Assembly (NCBI GenBank): GCA_003344405.1
Contig: NOWV01000039.1
Coordinates: 248,001-312,000 of the forward strand
Source: Trichoplax sp. H2
Lineage: Eukaryota > Placozoa > Uniplacotomia > Trichoplacea
Direction: 5' to 3'
Length of the DNA: 64,000 bases
The notes beneath the pieces were generated by a model, which did not search any database, was not told where the DNA came from, and saw nothing but the letters and a program-made list of their open reading frames with translations. Positions 53,940 through 64,000 of this stretch are shown piece after piece. Numbering within the stretch: position 1 is the stretch's first letter; the number at the start of each line of letters is the position of its first letter. Position numbers and translations under genes: made by a program.

Positions 53940-55431
53940 GATCGCGTGACGTAGAACGTACGTGACGCCACTGGTATGATCGAAGTTTTACAGTAGATTG
54001 CATCACGTATTCGACACGCAGGGACTGTACAGATTGCCCAAGTAGTAGTGACCTGGCATATCTGACGCGCACGTTGTACTTCAAGTCCATTCGGTTGTCG
54101 ATTTTCGCCGGTTGAAGATTCCACAAGGTAAAATTGCTTCGCTCTGTAGATAGTTGTACTAATTGAATTCATCACCTTGGATTAATGATGTTATTGGATC
54201 AAGAGAGAGATTGGGATAGCGTTTTCAATTTACTTTTGACTACCCAATCCATACTGACATTGCTTGACTACTGATTTTGGACTGCACTTGTACGCAATCA
54301 TGTGGACAAGATTGGTATCGAACGTGGTCAATGAACGATGAATGACTGATAATTAACATACGCTTTCCAGAATGCCTTGATTAATGAATTAAAAAAAGTT
54401 CAATGTGAAAGGAAGATAGATTACTTATACACAGTCAGTCAAGTTTCAATCAATATGAAATAGTCCTTATTTATATGGGTTGGGTAGATGACTTTCTCCA
54501 TGACTTGTGTACAACAGTAGCTAGACATGTTTTAGACATTCATCGCAATCGAAATACCAAGTGCAGTTAGTATATCATCGTTTCATCAATATTATTATTA
54601 TTTATCATTATTAACAATGCAGTCATACTAGTAGAATACTTGATGGTGTAATACAATAAATTAATGATGCATTTGTTAACAAGAAAAAACACTTCATAGC
54701 AGATTATGTAGCATACTACTGCATACGTGCAGCTATTTTGATTGAATGACCCAATATGGTAGATAAATTCATGCCGCTACATCCATTACCTTACAGTATT
54801 AAAATAAGAAATCGATCCTTCCCTAAATGAACATTGATTACTTTATGTACGATTTAGAAGATACTGTAGTCAGTGGATAGACTAAAAGCAATTTCAAGTA
54901 ACCTCAGTAAGGTATATACCATTATGTACTGCACGTCGATCCATCCTGAAGGCAAAAGATGCTATGGTTGAGAAATTTAAAACCTAATGATTGTAAATGA
55001 CAGTACACTACATCCTATATGTTTTATGTAAATGATGATGATGATAGCCATTGACCAGACTTTACAAATTTCACCACTGCACAAGGTGCTTGGAAAATAT
55101 GTTTATATACCAATGTGGTGATACTCTCAATTGATGCGTATCAACATCTAAAAGTAATGTGTTTGATCACATCGAGTTTCTGCAATAGACTGATTCTTCC
55201 GTCAATGCAAAATGGTGCTACTGTATTTAGCGTACATAATGCGATTCAGTGCCTTTCGACTCTGTAATTGATTTACATACTGTAAATTTAGTACATACGG
55301 TGTCGTATCAACTCCTACAGAATGGATACATTGCTACGACATATGTCGTTTGTTATAAGCTGTTGGCGAATTCATAGGATCTCTATTGACTAATCAGAAG
55401 TATCTTGTTGTATGCAACAGCATTTCTAGAA
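53940..55431. other. Intergenic, no supported gene
   Basis: Upstream region of cytochrome c. Only short chance frames, including two overlapping minus frames at 53840-54175; no repeat or RNA gene noticed. Confidence 0.45.
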
Positions 55432-56279
55432 ATGAGTGTTCCTGATGGTGATCCAACAAAGGGTGCAAAACTTTTCAAGCAACGCTGTTCCCAATGCCAC
55501 ACCACCGAAAAGGTAATTCAATATGCTAGATAATAAAGTGATGAATATGTGGCTTTGCTAAAATGTTACCTTAGTGTTAGTTAATGAGATTGATGACTTC
55601 AAATAGTCGTAATGATCATGATTATAAAGTAGTCAATTTTTAAATGTGGATACTGAAGATGATAAAATGAACGTATAGCAACGCTATGGATGAAATGCTC
55701 ACGCAATGACATTATAATCTTTTGCAGGGTGGAAAGCATAAGACTGGACCTAATTTACATGGCTTGATTGGAAGAAAAACGGGTCAAGCACCTGGATTCA
55801 CTTATACCCCTAGTAATATTAACAAAGGTATGGTTTATTGCATAATAAATGCCTAGAGTACAAGTTAACAAAACAAGACAATATTGATCACTGTATTAAT
55901 CCTTAATTAATATGTGGAACTTACAAAGGTATCACTTGGGGACCTGATACCCTCTTCCAATATTTGGAAAATCCCAAAAAATACATCCCTGGTCAGTTTA
56001 TGAAATATTTTGTCGCTAAAGGACTATCCTAATTGTACATAATCTAAGCGTTCAAACTATAATTTCGGATTGCATTCAATTTAGGAACTAAAATGGTATT
56101 TGCTGGCTTGAAGAAAAAGAATGAACGAGCCGGTAAATTGCGATTGTGACAAATATTTATCGTCAACTGATTGATCTTGAGTGTATTTGTTAACAGTAGG
56201 TTAAGTGCTGAATTAATCCAACTATTTATATTTACAATTTTTAGATCTAATCGCCTTTTTAAAGGAAGCAACGAAATAG
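55432..56279 (+). CDS. CYCS: Cytochrome c, somatic type
   Basis: Haem electron carrier between complexes III and IV in the mitochondrial intermembrane space, and an apoptosis trigger in animals. Exons 55432-55512, 55728-55827, 55929-55991, 56085-56132 and 56245-56279 keep frame; 108 residues, normal length. The haem attachment site is C19-S-Q-C22-H23; [20 protein letters not shown] follows; the sixth haem ligand Met is in PGTKMVFAG; the end is [11 protein letters not shown]. There is no cleaved presequence, as expected. Four introns in so short a gene are many compared with the single coding intron in the human gene. The start ATG gives the usual short acidic N-terminus ([11 protein letters not shown]). 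The neighbouring pyruvate kinase is convergent, with about 0.78 kb between stops. Confidence 0.97.
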
Positions 56280-57055
56280 TTATGGATGTGGTAGAGGATG
56301 ATGTAACTATTATCGCTATTTCCCTGTTATTTCATTCTGTAGTACCGTCGACTATGATGTACTTTAGAATTTTTTTAATGGTGAACTTTTCATCGATGCG
56401 TACTTATTACATTAGTAGAATCGGTAAATACTTAGCTGCTTAATTAGCCTAACAACTTCATAATTCAGATCAATACCAGAAAGTTTATCAATAAAACTTA
56501 TTTAATCCAACTAGCTTAATTAGATTAAGTTTCGTGCGTCTCTTTACGTTGCATTTTGTGGTGCAATGTTCAATGACTACATAATTGTTTTCAACTACGA
56601 AGAGTTGAAGTATCCGCTTGATGGTTATGCACTTACTGTGGAACTGCGGGAAATCAAATAAGATAATGCGCTTGCTATCAAAACTCATACTGCTAAGAAT
56701 AGCGTTTTGTGTTCATGAAACGCCAGATTCAAACGTAGCAATAGAAAACTCAGAGAGATGAAGGTTTAACAACAATTTATTGCATTCATAAGCAGTAAAC
56801 ATGAAATAGATAGTTGTAGCAGATACCATAACATCTAACTTCTATATAGGCAATTCTATGTGCTGCCATAATACAATTAAGTATACGCGGTACCTTAATT
56901 AATCAAGTACGTGTTCAATATACTGTATGACCTATAACATTTGTATTACAGTACAAACGAAAGTACTGTACTCACACGGCTGTTGGTAATCTCTATGATC
57001 TGTAATGCGTCGAAAATCGTACTCAATTTCATGGTTTCTAGAACTTCTGCACGAT
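56280..57055. other. Convergent intergenic region, no gene
   Basis: Lies between the stops of cytochrome c and pyruvate kinase; AT-rich, with no supported frame or repeat. Confidence 0.5.
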
Positions 57056-59546
<2,491 letters not shown>

Positions 59547-60019
59547 TCTGATCGATGTCTAACGCTGTTAATTTGTCGAAAATCAAGTTATTTAGTTTTT
59601 ATTGGTTTAAGTCAATTCACTTTCGATTAAGTATTGATCAAGAACCTGTCGCGTTTAGTAGTTGAACGTAAACGATGAGCGTAAATTAAAATTTAAAAAT
59701 ATTTTAGTTGGCTGTAAAGAAAAATACTGTATTATTCTTTTAGACACTAATCTATCGTTTTATAACATCAGCTAAATCTTATCGCAGGAATTTTACATTA
59801 TATCAATTTTTAGCATCGTCACATTTAGCTAACATTTGTAATCTATATTAATGTTTTAAATTTAATTTCATTTATTTCTTGTTTATGACATACGAGTATT
59901 GGCGTTTATGTAAGCACTTTTAAAATCTCGAGTGCGTACTATACTTGTGACTTGTCACACCTGACTGCCTCATTGTACAGTGTTCAGTACAGTATTGTTA
60001 GAGACTTTCTAAGGGAAAC
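59547..60019. other. Upstream region of pyruvate kinase
   Basis: AT-rich; the presumed promoter and 5' UTR. A short CAGTGTTCAGTACAG patch occurs near 59975-59992. No other feature recognised. Confidence 0.4.
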
Positions 60020-60177
60020 CTAAGCATTAGGCCCGTTCATAATAACCCCGATTACTCAAGATACTCAGCGTGAATAGCTTCAACGATGATACATTATTCT
60101 AGGAGTCTCCTAGCCCGTTCATAATAACCCTGAGTAGCTGAGTAATCGGGGTTATTATGAAAGGGCCTACTAAGCAT
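60020..60177. mobile_element. hAT-like MITE with 8-bp target duplication
   Basis: A 142-bp non-coding element at 60028-60169 has ~31-bp terminal inverted repeats (left TAGGCCCGTTCATAATAACC..., right end its complement with one mismatch, G against T at position 8), extending through CCGATTACTCA. It is flanked by a perfect 8-bp direct repeat CTAAGCAT at 60020-60027 and 60170-60177. An 8-bp target site duplication and terminal repeats of this kind fit hAT-superfamily miniature elements. The right half also folds on itself, because a second CCCGTTCATAATAACCC lies at about 60113-60130. No transposase is encoded. Confidence 0.85.
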
Positions 60178-62391
60178 TGTCATCTTAGAAGTCGATGCTT
60201 AGTCAGGTTTAGCCTAATGCTTGAACGCGCTACAGTGGTAGAAGTTAAATGCACTTTGTAAAAACTCTTTCATTTCCATAAATACTACAAGCGAGATTTC
60301 ATCATCAAATGGTATCTAATACGATTACAAAGGAGAGACACGACTGGTAATTAATTAAGCAAACTTGAAATGCCCGCCGGTGTTATAACTTATATAAGCT
60401 ATTTTAAATAGAATTTCTAATAGTTCTATACGCGTACATAAAGAAATTGAAGTTACCACCAGCACAACAATGGTTTATACGATATTGTTGAAGGCCAATA
60501 CGAATATTCTACTACTACATACTCCAACGTACGCTGTTAACGCTATTGATTATCATACTTTATTACACTGGGAAAAGATCGGGGCAGTGTGGTATGGTAT
60601 ATGTACTGTAGACTTGAATGCGGTACATTTGGACAATTTTGGGACCTTATGTTATAGTAGAATAAATAAAATAAATGACAGATTGTGAAAGCGTGATATA
60701 TACGTGTATATACGTACAGTAGTGTAGTGATGGAGGAATGATAGATAGGTCGACATTCTGTGTGAAAGCACTTTTACATCTACTGTATTGGTAACAATCG
60801 CTTGCAGCCATCACCTCGATACGAATATTTTCATGAATAAAGTATACTGTATATACATGTTTTATACATACCATCAAAAACGGTAGCTGCTACCGATATG
60901 ATTGAAAGCAATATATCCAAAAGTATAGATAGAAATGAGTTCAAATTCGCAGTCGGCGTACAGTATTAGCCGATAACTATCAATTACACTATTTGGAGTG
61001 TTCCATTTTTGGGGTACTGTTTACTCTTTGATAACGTAAAGTACTTGAATATTAATTAATTATTGTGGCAATGCGCTGCCGCTACGACACTGTAAATACT
61101 GTACTATGCGTATCTGTACAGTATACAGTAGGTAGACTTAGCGATCATGCCGGACATGCTTTCATAATATTCTCAACAGAAATGTCCTATGAAATGAAGT
61201 TAATCATAATGTCTAATGTTACTGAAAGGAAATACTGTACGCGCGTATAATATAGAATCAAGTCTGCGGTGCCAAGTTAAAATGTCAAGCAATATTATTC
61301 GAATATCCAGTACGTACAGTACAGTATGCATGATTGCCTTCCCTATCATGTGTAATACTGTAGGTGTAAATTATAATGTCTACTGAGTGCTGCAATTTTT
61401 ACTAATTCAGTTAAATTACTAATAAGGATACTGAAGGTGTAAAATGCAAAATTGATTATTTTGCAAGCTTTCAAAGCGTCCAGGCTATTCTTGCAATGCA
61501 TTTGACTACATCGTAGGACTGATTTTTCTCCCGCTGGCGATACGTTTAATGAAATTATTTAATTAATGCGGTACAGAACATACTATACGAGTACAAGCGT
61601 ACGCATCTGTTCTGTATGTAAAGAGCTGATGAACGATTCTCTCCAGCAAGCTTCTATGGAAATAGCCGGTGGTACTGCAACAATGAAACTTCTGACTAAG
61701 ATACTGTCCGTATACATGGATTCAATATTAACTGCATATACCATAGGCTCGACATGATTGCCCTTTACTCCAAGTCTTTGGCTACTGATAGCACAGATAG
61801 AAATATACGAGTACACTACTGTACAGTGATATTAGCAAGAAGAGGGATGGACAACGAGTCTGGAGATTAAGCTTGCGGTTACGTAACAAAAACCATCACC
61901 TTAGCACAAGCTAAGGTGATGGAAAATACGGATATAACTATAATGAATGGAATAAGTAATTGAACAAGCAGATTAATCAACTCTTGCAATTGCATGAATA
62001 CTTGAAATTAGGTCCTTCCCAACTTTGTTATGCTGTATCAGTGTTAAGTCAAAAAATTTGAACGACCGAAATGTAGTGTTCACAGCAGGTATGCTTGAAT
62101 TCTTCAACAACATTGTGGTACGTGACACCAAAAGTAGCTATGGTTGCAGTTGAATTTTTTTTTTTTGCAAGCTTGTGCATTTCTAGTACAGTCCGCCGAT
62201 GTCGAGAATGTGCCTTGGGTCAAGTGTAAGGTATGATTGATCCTATTTCAAGATGGCTTACCTATCGCTGAGATGGTGGAAGGTGGGTGATTTTCAAGGA
62301 GGAATGGAGTAGGTACAAGATTTCCTAACTGCCAATTGGAGCGAATAACATCGACTTTTATGACGGTATAGTACTGCTTACTGCGGAACTG
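60178..62391. other. Intergenic with scattered palindromes
   Basis: No supported gene. Short CAGTATACAGTA, ACGTACAGTACAGTA and TACTGTACAGT patches near 61108-61135, 61310-61330 and 61817-61830 keep frames open by chance (61065-61250, 61566-61757, 61583-61816). Confidence 0.45.
61893..61922. repeat. Perfect 13-bp hairpin
   Basis: CCATCACCTTAGC at 61893-61905 pairs with GCTAAGGTGATGG at 61910-61922 around a 4-nt ACAA loop. Unknown role; it resembles in size the hairpin at 34082-34113 but differs in sequence. Confidence 0.85.
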
Positions 62392-63098
62392 TACTTACTG
62401 TAGGTCTTACTGAAAAGAGCATTTAGGTGCTGTTGCATCAACAGTGTGGAACAAAGGTACGGTGACTACTTGCCCAGTGTCACTTCTTGGACGGCTGAGC
62501 TACAGTGCGATTGATACAGTACAGTACAGTATGTACTGTACACTGTACACAGTACGGGATTTTGACAAAATTGAAAGCCCCTGTACTTACTTACTGTAGG
62601 TCTTACTGAAAAGAGCATTTTTTAGGTGCTGTTGCATCAACAGTGTCTTGGACGGCTGAGCTACAGTGCGATTGATACAGTACAGTATAGTATGTACTGT
62701 ATACTGTACACTGTACGGGATTTTGACAAAATTGAAAGCCAGGCCGTGGTACTCCAGTATACCATACTACAGTACTGTACAGTACTGTACAGTATATAGT
62801 TCTAGAAGTTCATCGTCGAGCCTACACTTAAACAAAATTGAAAGCCAGGCCGTAGTACTCAGTACAGTACAGTATACTGTGTACATGTAGTTGTAGAACT
62901 TCATACTTCATAGTCGAGTTTACTGCTACAGAGTGCTTAAAAACTCGATGATTACCCCAGTATACACAATACACATATCATACACTTCTTCAATTACTCA
63001 ATCATTCATTAAAGTGCCCTGTCCAAAAGGGCATGAATCTACTACTACAGAGTGCTTAAAAACTCGATGATTACCCCAGTATACACAATACACATATC
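62392..63098. repeat. Copy 1 of a ~0.7-kb duplication with internal repeats
   Basis: Runs from TACTTACTGTAGGTCTTACT, contains two partial copies of the same head (62392 and about 62588), several CTGTACAG tracts and ACAAAATTGAAAGCCAGGCC, and leads into the 120-bp satellite. Repeated after the N gap from 63119. Confidence 0.9.
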
Positions 63099-63118
63099 NN
63101 NNNNNNNNNNNNNNNNNN
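63099..63118. other. Assembly gap (20 N)
   Basis: Run of 20 ambiguous bases; as at 52868, the sequence after it restarts a near-identical copy of the sequence before it. Confidence 0.98.
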
Positions 63119-63644
63119 TACTTACTGTAGGTCTTACTGAAAAGAGCATTTAGGTGCTGTTGCATCAACAGTGTGGAACAAAGGTACGGTGACTACTTGC
63201 CCAGTGTCACTTCTTGGACGGCTGAGCTACAGTGCGATTGATACAGTACAGTACAGTACTGTATGTACTGTACACTGTACACAATACGGGATTTTGACAA
63301 AATTGAAAGCCCCTGTACCTACTTACTGTGTAGGTCTTACTGAAAAGAGCATTTAGGTGCTGTTGCATCAACAGTGTCTTGGACGGCTGAGCTACAGTGC
63401 GATTGATACAGTACAGTACAGTATGTACTGTATACTGTACACTGTACGGGATTTTGACAAAATTGAAAGCCAGGCCGTGGTACTACAGTATACCATACTA
63501 CTGTACTGTACTGTATATAGTTCTAGAAGTTCATCGTCGAGCCTACACTGAAACAAAATTGAAAGCCAGGCCGTAGTACTACAGTACAGTACAGTACAGT
63601 ATACTGTGTACATGTAGTTGTAGAACTTCATAGTCGAGGTTACT
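63119..63644. repeat. Copy 2 of the ~0.7-kb duplication
   Basis: Same order of blocks as 62392-62925: TACTTACTGTAGGTC, GGAACAAAGGTACGGTGAC, GCTGAGCTACAGTGCGATTG, CTGTACAG tracts, GGGATTTTGACAAAATTG, GAAGTTCATCGTCGAGCC. It differs mainly in tract lengths. Confidence 0.9.
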
Positions 63645-64000
63645 GCTACAGAGTGCTTAAAAACTCGATGATTACCCCAGTATACACAATACACATATCA
63701 TACACTTCTTCAATTACTCAATCATTCATTAAAGTGCCCTGTCCAAAAGGACATGAATCTACTGCTACAGAGTGCTTAAAAACTCGATGATTACCCCAGT
63801 ATACACAATACACATATCATACACTTCTTCAACTACTCAACCATTCATTAAAGTGCCCTGTCTAAAAGGGCATGAGTCTACTACTACAGAGTGCTTAAAA
63901 ACTCGATGATTACCCCAGTATACACAATACACATATCATACACTTCTTCAACTACTCAACCATTCGTTAAAGTACCCTGTCTAAAAGGACATCAACCCTA
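63645..64000. repeat. 120-bp satellite, three units (two more at 62926-63098)
   Basis: Units start CTACAGAGTGCTTAAAAACT and contain CGATGATTACCCCAGTATAC, ACTTCTTCAA, AAGTGCCCTGTC and AAAAGG(G/A)CATGAATCTACT. Starts are near 62926, 63045, 63645, 63765 and 63884, with spacing of 119-120 bp within a run. Units are nearly identical, so the array is recent; it continues past the window edge. Confidence 0.92.

Overview
The window is AT-rich animal nuclear DNA. Its genes are closely packed and very intron-rich. Coding exons are mostly 30-200 bp, with short GT-AG introns and codon-level similarity to vertebrate orthologues. This suggests an early-branching metazoan, most like a placozoan (Trichoplax or Hoilungia type). 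That assignment is inferred from gene content, intron style and base composition, not from a diagnostic marker. Exons below were joined by eye, using reading phase, splice signals and remembered protein families. Two runs of 20 Ns show it is a scaffold.

Layout: (1) 1-1608, 3' half of GTF3C5 (TFIIIC subunit), plus strand. (2) 4.05-4.46 kb and 15.13-15.57 kb, minus strand, two intronless paralogues of an unrecognised coiled-coil membrane protein. (3) 6.58-11.95 kb, minus, complete 22-exon COP1 ubiquitin ligase; a tentative three-exon gene lies upstream at 12.46-13.10 kb. (4) 15.6-22.4 kb, gene-poor DNA with a ~125-bp tandem repeat and a 74-bp repeat. (5) 22.42-24.50 kb, plus, a probable MEI4 (meiotic double-strand-break factor), convergent with SAMM50 (24.83-28.81 kb, minus). 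(6) 29.24-29.54 kb, plus, a two-exon orphan, followed by cyclin H (29.78-32.18 kb, plus). (7) 34.63-39.79 kb, plus, PI4KB, convergent with a guanine-deaminase-like gene (41.14-45.12 kb, minus). (8) 47.64-51.45 kb, minus, CIAO1, with an apparent AT-AC intron. (9) 51.9-53.9 kb, two ~1-kb near-identical copies around an N gap. (10) 55.43-56.28 kb, plus, cytochrome c, then pyruvate kinase (57.06-59.55 kb, minus). (11) 60.0-64.0 kb, a hAT-like MITE, palindromic CTGTACAG repeats and a 120-bp satellite, with a second N gap.

The named genes are ordinary housekeeping functions that do not form a pathway or operon: Pol III transcription, protein turnover, mitochondrial import and respiration, Fe-S assembly, glycolysis, Golgi PI4P and TFIIH/CAK. 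The unusual points are: the guanine deaminase homologue lacks three of five metal ligands although its gene is intact; CIAO1 has a candidate minor-spliceosome intron; a meiosis-specific gene is present; and several small genes have no recognised family.
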